Program-made: the position numbers and the translations under genes
In this document: in pieces, positions 13,401-27,500 of the stretch
Layout of the letters: every line of letters begins with the position of its first letter
Position numbering within the stretch: the stretch's first letter is position 1
Source: Nautilus pompilius
Lineage: Eukaryota > Mollusca > Cephalopoda > Nautilida > Nautilidae
Direction of reading: 5' to 3'
Assembly (NCBI GenBank): GCA_018389105.1
Contig: JACATO010000991.1
Coordinates: 1,220,396 to 1,284,395 of the forward strand
Length of the DNA: 64,000 nucleotides
The notes under the pieces: generated by a model
What the model was told of the DNA's origin: nothing
The model's input: only the letters and a program-made list of their open reading frames with translations
Databases searched by the model: none

Positions 13401-15524
13401 TTACTCAAAGTTAGTCTACTAAATGCAATTTTAGTTAGATAAAGAAACTGCTAATATTTTTAACTGTAGGAGGACTGTGATGGCCTTGTAACTTCATGAC
13501 TCCACTAACAGAAGATCTAAGGTATCATTTCACCAGTCACAGGAAAAAGTCGGGTTAGACAAGCAATGTTACAAGGTTCCAAATAGATACATTGTGATTA
13601 AAATCTGAATAGTGCATTTTATCTTACTGGCAGAGATCATGATTACATAGACTTGATCACTTTCATTAGCTTTAAGATGACCAACAAAAAGTGACTTACA
13701 AACTCTTCTTGATGACCACCATTCACTAATTTTAATGATTACTCGACAATTCTGTGTAATGTTCCACATGCAATTAACAGATATTGATGACAGCTTTTAG
13801 TGCGCGTGCATCTCTTTTAAAATAGTTGGGGATGCGAAACTTGCCTAATATTCATTCAACATGGCACCATTGTTTAGGATCCTAACTAACCTTATCACAA
13901 ATTAACTGTTTTACAGCTGTAGCCACTCTCGATTCATTAATAGTGATTTTTTTTAGTACCAAAACTTGATAAAGTTTTTTTTTTTTTTTTATTGGTTTAC
14001 TGCTGGAACAAGGTCACAGGGAATATGTTTTTTTTTTTTTGCAGGAAATCATAGCACTGGAAAAGTAAGAAAATGTACTTTTGGTTTCAAGCCATCTGAA
14101 TCTAACTAGTCTTTTAGGTTATGGCCATCAACAGTACAGTTGTCAACAACCTTTCTACTGCGCAACAGATGGTATGTGTACAAGAGTGCAAGGAATGGCT
14201 CACCTTTTACATTTTGTCTTTTATAGTTAATCCCCCAAGTAAAGTTCATTCTTTTACACACTTAGAAAACAGGTGAGTTCATAGCTCATAGCCCAATCAA
14301 TGCCATCACAGATGGTTTATAATATCCAATGAAATAACCAGTGAAAGAAAGAACAAATTAACAACATTAGTTGACTGTTATAAGTATTTAAAAAAAAATA
14401 ATAACAGACTATTAGAATTCAGTATTTAAAAAGAAAATTTAGAAAGGAAGGTAGATTAAATAAGATCTTTTTCTAAAGATACATGTGCTATCCAATTCTG
14501 AAAGTATCCACTAATTTCTTTGTACTTGTTAGTGTTTTTTTTTAATAAACACTCATGACATTCTTTATCGAGACAATCAATAATATTCAAAATCAATGTG
14601 CAAGTTGCTATGGAAAAAGATTATCATTACACTGGCTTTCCCTGCATGTTTGATATAATTAAACCATTGATTTTTAAATGCTTCCTGTCGTTTCTACACT
14701 GTTATAATGTTTGTCTTCAATAATGCATTTCACGAATTACAGTTAATGGATTAGCAAACAATTGCTAAATAGATTGTCATTTAGCCCAACGGCACCATGT
14801 TTAATATATATATATATATATCAAAAAACCTAAAAAAAAAAACCATGCTCAACTTTATGCAATACAATGTAAAAAGAGTGTAAATAGGTCTCTAGAAAGT
14901 ATACACACAAACACACATGTATACCATATTATGCATGCTCAACTATACTATGCCTTTATGAAAATGTGTTAACCCTAAAATTCACCTCTGATACAAGATA
15001 TCTGGATGCTTTATCAATTCCAACTGGAACTGTTGCTTCCCCATTATTGGCAATAAAAATTTAGGCTATTTGTAATAATTGATTTTAAAATGTTTTCAAA
15101 TTAAAATACAGAACAGCATGCAAACTACATACCATGCACTGAGTAAAAAATCCAGTTCAGCACAGCTTAGATTAATGTAGAACTTTTCCTTGGCTTATAA
15201 AACCTTACCTCACCTACATAGACAGATATTCTAAATGGATACGTGAAAAGACTGGCAGTCAGTCAGTCAGCTATTATAGCTAGCTAGCTATCTGACTGGC
15301 TAGATCCACTATACATAGCAGCAACTGCCTACAATAAGCAATCATTAATTATTACTGTGCATTACACTCAACTTTTCATTTAGCAGATTTATAAAATTCT
15401 GCCTCATCCCAGCTGCCAACACTGTACAGCTTCAAATATGAAGAGAGATTATTGCTGTTAGCAAAGTTTCGAGAGTTAGCAGGCAACAAAGTGACACAGG
15501 TAACTTAGCTACCTAGACAAAACA

Positions 15525-15556
<32 letters not shown>

Positions 15557-18500
15557 TGTGAGAGAGAGAGAGCAAACAGCAATCTTATCATAAAATAAAT
15601 ACCAATAAAATGTAAATATAAAACAGGCAAACTGAAGGTAAATGCAGAAACCTCATGTGAATATCATCAGTAATGTGCTAGTGGAATGTAAAATGCATTC
15701 ATCAAACCAAATTTACTCTAGGTAATAGGCATATTCATATACTAAAATATATTTGTCAGAAGCTCGAAACATACAGTTAGCATATAGAAAAAATATTACT
15801 TGTGAACAAAATCCCTGGCTAACTTATTTTTGAGATCTCCAAATTACCAGTATATTTCTCTGTCCTATCAGAATCTAAGACTAAAACAGCCTACTTCATT
15901 TCATCTTGCTGCTAGCTGCTCACTTGCTCAATAATTCCAGAAGACTTTTTTTTTTTTTTAATATCCTCAAAAAAGTTGTTAGTTTGTATACATGGAACAC
16001 ACACATTTTTTTTTATGCTGCCTGTTAATTAGACAGAAAGCAGGCAAATATTTAAATTATCAATTAATGACGATTTTGTTGTGATGAAAAAAAAAACTAC
16101 GTCTTTTGTAAGTTCGTTTACAGTGGAGATCTGTAGATAAGTTGTTGCTGTCTGTCAATGAGTCATTAGTTATGGGTGTAGTAGTAGGTACCACACATTA
16201 CTTATATATATAATTAACCCTCTCATTATGCGTTAATATAAAAAAGAAAAGGCCGCACCTGTAAAGTGGAGTAGTAAAGATTCACCATGATTTAAAGCAC
16301 TGAAAATTTTGATTTAATGTTTATTCAAAGTTTAAGAACCAAAAGCATAATCTTTAAAAGTATATTCTAAAATAATTACTGTAAGTCTATAAATAAGATT
16401 AATGTATCCACTGGAATATAAGTCTAAAGAAAACTCAAGTAAAAATGGAAAGCAGGGCTATATTTCAGAAAATCATACGGAATACTTTAAATAATGTAGT
16501 TTAAAAAGGAAATTAAATAATAATAGATTATATAAAAATAGACAGAATTTAGAAAAATTTTACTTACTAAACAATTATGGGGAAAGAGAACTTGCTCTGA
16601 TACCATTTTGCTTTTATATATTCATCTGTAGTTTGGTGATATACACAAGAATTTATCTCATTAAAATCCTGCTGGATACTTTTTATCATTATTTTTATTT
16701 TATTGTAAGAACGATACTTAATAATCCTGTCTTAGTTTTCCTTATAAACTTCTATCATCTACTAATCATACGAAAAGTAAAATAACCAGCAAGTACTTGA
16801 TGGAAATAGACAGCTACAAATAAGATCACAGAAATTCTACCAAATGTATCCAATATCAGAATCAGCAAGAAATACCCTATGTAGAAAAAAAATTATAAAA
16901 GTAAATATAATTCTATAAATTTTATTTACACAGAATTAACACTTTTATTAAAAAATAATGATTAGCAACTGAATGAAGAGCTTCCATTTTCTTTCTAGTT
17001 TGTTAAACACCTATGCTTGTATTTCAGAGGATAGGGTAAATTAACTTTTTTTTTTTGTGGCAGAAATGTAATGATTACAAGCTTTTAAATGTTTAAGTTA
17101 TAATATACTAAGGTAAATAGTGCTTATACATCTTCCTGGTCTGTTTCAGTAATAGAATTTAAAAGCTGATGAGTTTATAATCCAGAGTAATAGATATTTG
17201 CACTTTATAAGAGAGACTTATTACTTAGAATTTCACATATGAGTTTAACAGTTGATTTCTTCATAATTATCTACAGTAAAAGACTGGTGACAATATAGTA
17301 TATGGACCAACCAAAACAAATTAACCAATTACCCAAGTCCGGGTAAAATGAGAGAACGTAAGTTTTCTTGTGCTTCTGCCACAGGAAAACTAATCTACTT
17401 ACCTCAGCAGCCTTTTAATTAAACCAATGCTACTGGTTGTCTGTATATATATATATGGACATTTTTCATAATAATTTAAAGACCCCAAAAAGAAGTGTGT
17501 CCATGATTTACTACAAATATTAAAAAAACTTGAGTCTTTTTTTTAATATAAAAACTATCTTATTTTGGGTCTGTAACCATACCAAGCTTTCAGAAAAGCT
17601 CCTCACTTTATTTCCAGAGAAGTGGACATAACAAAATTTTGACAAATTTGAGCTGCTATGACAAAAATGTGTTTTGATTAAATAGGTAAGCAATCGCCTA
17701 AGAGATGCATAAAATGAAAAATTTGCAAAGCATTTGTGTATAAATTTATTTAATAAGAAAAAAAAATTAAAATGTACATTTCTAAACTACTTTGTTATCT
17801 AGTTTTTATCAACAGACGTAGTATTAATAGTACGGCAGACTGGAAGTAACAAGCAGAGGATCACTGGGACAAATTTAAATTCTAATCAGTTAAATGTGCG
17901 CAATTAAAAAATTCCATGCATCTGATTGGCTAAAAAAAAAAAAGAGCAAACTTTTTTCACATAATTCTTAAATTTTAATAAATATCATTTGATTGTAAGT
18001 TATTTAAAACATTAATTTACTTCAAAACTTAAAGCAAAATATCAAACCATTTTAACCAACAATTCAGATCAGTGAATGATACCAAAATATTTTAAAACAG
18101 ACACACTATATAGATGACCAAAAAACAGATTACTGTTTTTAATAGAATGACAAAATTTAAATAGCAGTTTTATTACAATATTTTCTCATTCCAAAGCAGT
18201 TATACTTTTTAAACACATCGTTCAGAAATACAGAATGTGCTTCAAGAAAATCAAGTAGATTTTGCCATGTATTTTTGGCAGTACAAATCTTTTGCTGCTG
18301 GAAACTAAAGATAAATAGTTGTAATAGATAAAAAAAACTGAACAAATTTAATTCTTTTTCCATACCAAATTATATGAAAAACAAAACAAACTGCTGCTTA
18401 GTTTGGTTGGTTTTTGTTTTGTTTCTTTCATTAAATGCTATGCTGAATAGTTAAACCTAAAGATGGGGGAAATTTTCGAAGAGCCTGTCAACATAATTCC

Positions 18501-21500
18501 CAAGTGTTTCTCTCAGAAATGTTGTTAACAGAGGTACACTGCGAGGTACTCCATACTTTCTGTCAGGGTTGCATGTTAGCGTACCACACATCGCTTCCAA
18601 CATGGTAAAGTGTAATACTGTGAGGAGAAAAACCTACAGAATTACTATGAATGCTGATATGCATAAAAAAGGAATTAGAGAGAATTAAAAGTAAATTAAA
18701 GACCCTTACATTTTATTAGCTTTCCTAGAGAGAATTACAAAAAACAATGCTATTATGATGAGGTTTAAGGAAACAAGAGAAAAAAGAAAAAAGGCAATGT
18801 ACTTTCTAAAGTTATCTAACTGAAATAAAACATCTTTTTTGTGAGTAATAGCATATCTTCTTCTAAATCTAAATTTAATATTTATTTTAACAGTGTGTGC
18901 ATGCACAGAGCAAACTGAACATTTTCTTCTTCTTCTTGAAAAGTTACCTTTGTCAACTGATATAATTTCACTTGTGACCAAAACTTTTGCCATTCTTTAT
19001 TCTTTATCCATATAGTAGAAGTAAAGAAAGACAGTCCTGGCAAGGCAGAGAAGCAAAATTCAGTTAGCATTTTAAAGTAGGTGCACTTTCCTGTATTATA
19101 ATTGGTTAAATTCTAACTTGCCCAAACTTGACATTTAAAGACTTAGGAAAAGTGTGGCAGCAGATCTCCATTATGTGACAATATTATGAAGATGTGCAAA
19201 TACTACTTCAAACATATCAACATGCAGCGCAGTAAACTATTGGTTATTTTTGTTTATTTGTTTTGGGTTAAGAAACAAATTCAGATCGACAAAATTTTCT
19301 TTGGAGTAAACTTGGAGTACAAACCACCTACCACTGATTCTTTTGTTTACTGTTATAGTCTATCCTCCTAGACATGCCTTTTATTAATCCACAAGCCATG
19401 GCTTGACCAAACACATGTTGATATATCAGTTGGCACAGAGCTGAAAAGTTAAAAAACACCTCTTGTCAAAGTACTGATAAACTATCTGAAGTTATTTCAT
19501 GACAACAAAAATACTCACAGATGATTTCAATTTTACTGATAAATGGCCAACAGTCCGTCTTTCCCACTTCGGCAGCATTTCTTACCTTAAGGTCAATTTG
19601 TTGAATAAGAGTTGCTTGGATTTCCATAGTTAGGTATCTTATTTAAAATTACAAAACCTAGAACCAAAAAATCCAAAAGCATGCTCTTGGCACTAATTTG
19701 GGAGATGCAAAATAAATTTGTACTCGTACAACTGAAAAATTTATCTTTAAATATTTGCTGTTGTTTTTTTTTCAGCAAAATGTGCAGAGTAAAATTCCAT
19801 ATTCTAATGGCATCCCCAACTGTCAAAACTAGATCAATTTTCTGAAATGAAGATATTAACAGAATTACATGTTCTGCTAACAAAATTTCTGGGATTTTTT
19901 ACTCTTTCTTTTGCTTGTTTGTTTGTTTAATCCCCTAAAAGATGTTTAGAAGACCCAGTTTTATCAGTACTATGTGGGGAAGATTTTTGCTGTTGTCTTT
20001 AAATCACAGCCAAGACTATTGACTTTAAACTTGAGAATTCTTGCAGTTTTTTTCTTAAGCTTTCATGTTAATACATACATTTCATTTTCAATAGAAAAAA
20101 TATAATAGACATTATTTAAGGGTTGTTTGTACTAATAGTCAATTTTGTTATGGTAAGTCAAACAAGTTTTAAAAACTAGTAAAACAAAGTAAAAGATGTC
20201 GATCATTTGTGCATGTATGAATCTACTGATGCCCTTCCCTATCCAACCAGTAAGGCAAGAAACATTTCCTAACAATGCTCAGATAAAGCACTATTCTAGG
20301 ATAGTGTCCAGCGTCTGTTAATTACAGATTTCAAATATCACCCTATTTTTTTTAGATACTAATTTATAATTCTATGGCAATTTTTGTTGTTTAATTAATA
20401 CGTAACTTCTAAATATTGCCTTCTATTGCTTCCTTTCCTCTAAATGCAATGCAATGTTATGTCGTGTACTGTAAAGTAGTGACAATTTTCAAAAGTGCCC
20501 TTCAAGCACATAACTGCTGCTGTCGTCATTTATTCTGGAACTTAGCATTTATATTTGTCTGTTCTCTACCAAATTTAAAATTAGTTAATGCTAATCAATG
20601 CATCTGTGATTTCTTGTAAATTAAAAATTTTTCAAGAGCTTTCTTAATCCTGTAGAGATAAATAGATATTCATCCCATCTGGCCAAACCAGTCAGTTTAT
20701 CACACAATGCTTCTGCACATGTAGCACAAAATTGCACCAAGACTGGAATCAAAATGCAGCCAACAATATTCAGAAAACCACTTCTGTTGGTACCTTAAGG
20801 TTCAGGTAGGCAGTAATTAACAGGAATAGAAGCAGTATCATGTGGCTGATGTGGCTGATAAGGCTGATGAAAAAACTCCAACATAGTAGTATCTTTGTTT
20901 TCACAACTCTTTGAAGCATCTTCCAATATTTCCATGGATGAAGACAAAGGATTTGATGGTGAAGTTTAGAAATTTCCTGATCTCCATCTTTGTAAAATGT
21001 AAATTCACACGTTTATATCACACATTACCCAAGTAAATTAAACCAGGCCTGACCAACATACACCACTTCTCGGTCAAAATTAGATGAATTTTTTTTAAAA
21101 TTTTGTTTACAATGTTGATTAACATGGAGCTATTCATCTAAAGATATTTTTATAAATTATCAATCTTTTTACTATGTCACTAAATTTACTGCAGTATATC
21201 CATAAAATATTTTAAAATACCTACCGTATTTGACAGTGTAATGCCGGACATAAGTTGATCCAATATTCCTGATTTTAAATGTTTGGATTTTCATAGATCC
21301 AATGTATAAGTGAAGGCACATTTTATAATGATCCATTTGTAAAAAAAAAAAAAATTTCCTTATAAGTATTCCCTCATAGTGGGAAGAATTCAGAGTATTC
21401 AAAAAGACAAGAACAAATGCTGCCATGAACATCTGTTTACGGTCATACTAACTACCACAAGAAACCAGAAAATGACTAAACAATGATATTTTGATCACAA

Positions 21501-24500
21501 GTGTAAAACAATAATGTAAGATGATTAAAGATCATTGCACTTTTACACAAAAGATAAACAATGGTCCAATCAAAATGAAAGATTACAGTAACTAATTTAT
21601 GTAATTAGTGTGACTACACCTGTGTTCAAACTATTAGCATAAACTTATTAAGCAATTAATTGTAACAAGAATATAAGTTAAATGTTGTTGGCCATTCTTT
21701 GCTTTGATGACTGCTATAAACCACTATTTATAAAGATGAACAAACTCTGAAACAATATTTTCTTTTATTTCATGCATCTTAAATTCAACTTTTGAGTCGT
21801 AAAGTTAAGAATTTGTATAGTCTTCTTGTCATGGCCTGCACTTGAGCACAAAGCATCTGACATAGTAAACAGTTTGGCTAGGAAGCTGATGGAATCTTCA
21901 ATTTTGTACCAGTTTTAAAAGCTAATTCTAAGCCACAACGCAAAGAAATTTCCATGTTTCAGACAATAGAAATAACATTTTACATTAAAAAATTGAGACA
22001 CAAAAAATGTACTAATTTAAGCCCCTGACCATTATATTCTATTTCAACTAGCCAAATTCACATAGACGGAAAAAGACAAATCGCAAAATAGTGCTCTAAA
22101 TAAATAACAACATTAACTTTCAAATAGGATATTTCACTACATAAATTATTCAAAGTAAATAATAGAATTTTTCTGATTCATTATCATCTTTGGGAATGGA
22201 AGGCTGGTAGATTTTTTTTGTTAAAACCTTTTTTTCTTTCCTTTAGCCAGCCATAAAATTTTACTTTTTAAGATTTCTACAATGCCTCTATGAATGAAAA
22301 TGGCCTATCCTCAAATTATATCAAGTCTCAGACTTGAAATTCCAATGCTTCTCTCTTTTTTTAACAATCAGGAGAGATGGCAATGTGTGTATCAGACTCG
22401 AAGATTTTGAGATTCTTACTTTTGCTCTCCCTTATTTAGGATATTATGCTGACTCCTTTAATTAAAGATTTCCGAGGGAACAAATTTTAAATAAACAGTA
22501 GTATTTAACAAATGTGGAAATATAAGCTCTATAGCAAGTCAATGAATGTAGTTTCTGCCCTAGCAATTAAATCCATATATTAATAAAATACATGTAATTA
22601 CAATTATTTGATAATACTCTGAATACAAAGTAAAAATAATTGAAAAATAAACAGGTTTTTTTTAAGCAATGTATTCTAGAATTATTCAAGATAAGTGACT
22701 CAATTGTCTGTAGTAGTTATTTACAACATTACGATAGTTATATGATTTCAAAGTTCAGCTTCAATAATTTAGGAAAAAATATGCTTTAAATAGAAGTCTC
22801 TGAGTACACTAATTCCATTTACCTAAGCATCAGCTTCACAAATTTCAAAATGGATGGATCCTTCAGTTATCCATATAAAAGTAGCATCATTTCTTTTGTG
22901 TGAGAAACATGTCGCTCTGCACCTAATACCAGTAATAATAATAATGATCCCTCTTACAAGCAAATGAGCCTGGTACATCTAAAATCAAGAGAAAGAAAGT
23001 GCAAGTGAATATACCGCCAATAAGTTGATACATATTGAAAATACTAATCTAATGTGCTGTGCGAGGCGCTCAAAGGTGCTTGAAGCACATGACTTTCAAA
23101 TTGTGATTTCAGGCAGCTTTTCAATTATCACAAAAGTTTGAATGAGCAAATTACTTCTTTCAAGAATGAGTAAATTCCAAAAGGAAATCAAACAAGCAGT
23201 TTCTAAAAAGGGCTTAAGAAAATTCTATTTTGTGTGGATCATTTTGCTATTTCAAATCCATCATTTACCAACACTTTATACACTTTTTTCTTCATGTGTG
23301 CGCGGACCTCTCTTCTGATCATAACGGCTCTCCACATGGTTGGATCTGCAGTGATATTCCACTCTTGACTACTGTAAAGAAAGGTGTCGATAGAGCGACT
23401 GCTAGCAAAGCCGTTGCTGCTTTGGTCGACTAAGGTTTATTCAGAACTGAAAAGCTGGCTGGGAGAATGTTTCATCAAACCCTTAGAACTGTGTTATACA
23501 TCACTTGACACTTCTGTTGTCCGACCACCAGGCGGCAGAGGAAAAACAGTTACATTGCCATCAACATTTGGCGTCTTAGAGTTTGAAGACAATAAATAGG
23601 TATAATGCAAATAAATTTGTCTAAAAAATCTCGTGTGTGAAAAATTAACTTTCATTACAACTCCAAGATAAAACATATTAATTAGTATGCTTTCAAACAA
23701 CTGTCCTTTGAATTCAGCATGTCTTCTTCTTCAAAATTTTAGCAAAAAAAATTACTAATAAGGGCCAAAGATGCCACAGAAAGCTTTGCTTATGTATATG
23801 AACCTGCATGGTATATTTAATGGTATAAATAGAAAGCTAAAAGCTACACTAATAATAAAATTTCAAGAGAATTACAACTGGCAATCTTTTAACATCTCTT
23901 AACAAAACAAGCATCCCTTTTCTACATCAGGAGACCACGCGTAAACACTAAGGCAACCCTACAACACTGCTAACAGAGCCATAATTAGCATCCTCATTTA
24001 AAATCTTATTTGGCATATTATACAAAAAAAATTTAACAAGTATGGAAAAAGTGTACTATCAGAGTGAATTATATAATTTGTCATATAAAATTTACGTCTC
24101 CTTATTACACTACTACTACAAAAGTAACTCAGGACTTGACTGAAAGGTGAGCAAAGAAAAAGAAAGGAGCTTGTGAAACCAGAAACATGCCATAGTAGGA
24201 AAATAGTATCAGATCAGATATGAGGTAAAATAGACAGGCAGGCAAAGTGGGTACAGATAAGTCAGAAAAAAAAACCATGCCAATAACCAAACATAACACA
24301 ATGAGGGTACCAAAATGTGGCAGTAACCATGAAGAGCAGAGCATATTCCATGCCTTAAAGAGCTAGGAATCCTAGATTTCTAGTGAAAACCACAGGAGAT
24401 GCTTTAAATGCATCATAAAGAGAGAAAATTGAGGCCCATTCCATGTCACATATATTACAGTTTTGAGGATACCCTCTAACATTGTAAAGTAGGTTAAAAA

Positions 24501-27500
24501 GTTTTGTGAGAAATACTTTCATAGCTATACAGCCAAAAGCTTCCTAATAGAACACCTGATTTAAAAGTTTAAATCACTGATAAATAGCGATCTTGACTTT
24601 TCCAGAGGCCTTAATGTTATGTTATAGAAGTAAAAAGTATGGCGGTAGTGTTTAATTTTTAAGTCTGTGAATTATGGAGGTCTTTTACATTTAAATGGTG
24701 TTAAGTATAGAAAAAAATATGTCCTTCAAATAAAAAGCCATTGAAAATTACTGAAACTTTTTGACTATTGGAAATAAAAGTTTTTGTGTGTTACATCATC
24801 GGAACAGTCCTTTATGGCAGATTACATTTTGCTACATCTTACATGATATTCACATGATTATTCTATTGCATGTCACATGAGAGCCAATACATGTTCATGG
24901 AATCTTTTTCAAAATGGGTTTCAAAGCATATGGTTCAGTAAATAATACAGTTCAAGATAAACCTACTGTATTACAATGTATTAATATGCATTAGTCTATA
25001 TCCAAGTTTTTCAGCTTTAACCCAAAATCTTAATGATGTAGTTAGAAGTTTTACAATTATAAGTACTTCCCTACAATATTTTAAGATTCAGACTAGGCAT
25101 AGAAGAATACAATTAAATCATTTTGTCAAAAGAATAGCAATAGCAATTCTTATTTCAAAGTTTAACTTAATTATGCCAGGTCCTAAATTTCATTAAAATG
25201 TATGTTAAGGTAAAGTTTAATCATTTTATTATACTGTGAAGCTTATCAATTATTTTAGAATTATTTATCATCAAATCTGGACTGTACAAATTTATCTTAA
25301 CTTGGTTACTAGACTATACCAAGTCAAGTCAGTGAACATAAATAAAAAACTACATTTATTTCTTCTCTATCTCCAAAAGCTTCTTTGCTTCTTTTAAAAC
25401 AACAGAAGACTGCCATTAAGTATCATATAATAACCAATTATTATTCACAAAGTACATAATTTTTGCACATCATGAGGGTATGGTCATACCATATAGAAAG
25501 TGTAATGATCACCCATTAGGCCTAATACCTATTATATTGTCCAAAAGTGAACTTTATTATAAATTACAATTAAAAAAGGTTTTAATTAACTCATGACAAA
25601 AATACCAAATATAGATATGAAAGATTATTAATTTTGATTTGTATACTTACTTTTTAAGGGTTAATATCATTTGAATTTCAAAATATTTTAAACTCTATAG
25701 AGAATCAATAAGATGGTTGAAAATAAAGCTTGACCTTGATCTTCCTCTCAGTAGAAACTTATTTTGTACCAACTACTCCATAAACTTTCCCAAGATTTTA
25801 CACATCTATATCATTATTGCAGATTAAAAAATCTACGGTTGCAGAAGAAAGAAAGTACAGAGCAAAGAAGGCGAAAAAATTCAAAATGTTTCAAGGATAA
25901 GAAAAGGTGTTCTCCAGATATGAGAAGAAGATTGGGAAGAACATCAAATTCCTATCCAACTGAATGTCTTCCAGAAATAAAAGCATAATAGATGAAAAAG
26001 AACCTGCCAATACCTTTCAGAAATCAGTATTTGGACTCATCTGTAAAGAGCACCTTTCAGATTTGGTTATCCAGTTGTTTTATTTCTGTTGCCAATTTAA
26101 ACCTTGCTGTTTGGTTGCCTCTCCTCAGCAAAGTTTTTCAAGCAACTACACATCCAATGAGACTTCAAGATAATGCATATTTTACTGTTCTTGAAGGAAT
26201 GTTGCCACCCTTATTTGCAGCTAGGTCATTCAAAGGATCTCTATTGACTTCTCGTCTCATGTAGAGAATATGACCTGAAGTACCTGACATCACTTTTGTA
26301 GCTTGAATTTTCTTCCTCAACTGTGTCTGTTGTTAACAGTATGACTTTTGGATATTCTCCTCAGAAATTTGCATGCAGTTCTTTCTAAAACATTAAGTTG
26401 GGCTATAATCTGCCAAAAATAACATTCAGTAGCTAAGACTTTTTAATATGCTTTTCATATGATATTTCCAATTCACCACACTAACATTACATCACTGCCT
26501 ATACCTTTATAGTCTGTCTGAATGTGGCACTTTCTGGCAACTCGCACAGTGCAATATATCAAGACGACTTACTATGGAGCATTTCATTTTTTAAACAATA
26601 TGTGATTCTATTACATTTTATTTGCATTTTATACCCATTTTTCCTGTTTTCATATTTCCAATACTGCATCTTGAGTAGAGAGACTTCAAAAACCACAGGC
26701 ACTGGGAAAGGCTATGTGCAGACTCAATAACCTGCCATATTCACCATCAAAGCAGAACTGCTTTAAGAGGTCTAGCATCTAGATTTGGACTATCCTTGTA
26801 GAATGGTCATCGGTGCAATCTGTACCAGGTATCAGTAAAATCCTCAATTATATGTAGCAAAGATGGTGATTTCTTTATAGTCTGATTCAGATTCTCTAAA
26901 GGAACTAAATGCTTGCATTTCAATATAATATAGTGTGTGTGCTAACAAATTACCTAGTAGTTAAGTCTCCGTCCATCACTACTGCATCATCAAGAAGTTA
27001 AAATAGGATATTCTGTAGTAGTGCAGTAAGGTAGCAAAAACGTACCGTGAAGTAGCAGCAAATGGTGTCCTTGAATCTGCGTGAAAATGTGTCAGTAATG
27101 CACGACACATTCAACAATAAATGGAAATGGCCTGATCATGCAGACAGGATCTTTAATAATCCAGAGAGTATCTGGAAAATATCTCCACCAATTCCTGCAA
27201 GCTCACATGGTGAGTTCAGATTTAGTACTTATATCTTAAGTGCACACCAACACTACTAATGCGTGTGCAGGAAAACTGTACAGTCTTCCATAATCTATGT
27301 TGTTGGTAATCATTCCTAGACATATTTTAGTTTGAAATAAAAATACATCCTTCTGCAATGATGCAAATGGCTCCAAACATAACACGTGCAATGTTACATT
27401 TTTAGGTATAATTCTATGTATTAAAACTAGTCTACTTGCACTGTGTTTTAAACAGTGTTGAACCTTTAAATTGTAAATATTTGTGAACAGTAATTATTCT

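Noticed and set aside
18706..18993. 95-codon minus-strand frame overlapping exon 13
   Set aside because: It reads exon 13 in the wrong frame and continues into the intron.
20650..20990. Two minus-strand codon-like stretches in different frames (one ending in PVNYCLPEP)
   Set aside because: No usable acceptor, a stop between them and a frame change; more likely a decayed repeat than an exon.
22370..22470. Plus-strand acceptor followed by an open 30-codon stretch (RDGNVCIRLEDFEILTFALP)
   Set aside because: A single isolated stretch on the strand opposite to all other exons, with no donor partner; treated as chance.
27062..27259. Plus-strand frame ending near a strong donor (CATG|GTGAGT)
   Set aside because: No matching plus-strand exon was found, and the other strand of the same stretch looks repeat-derived.
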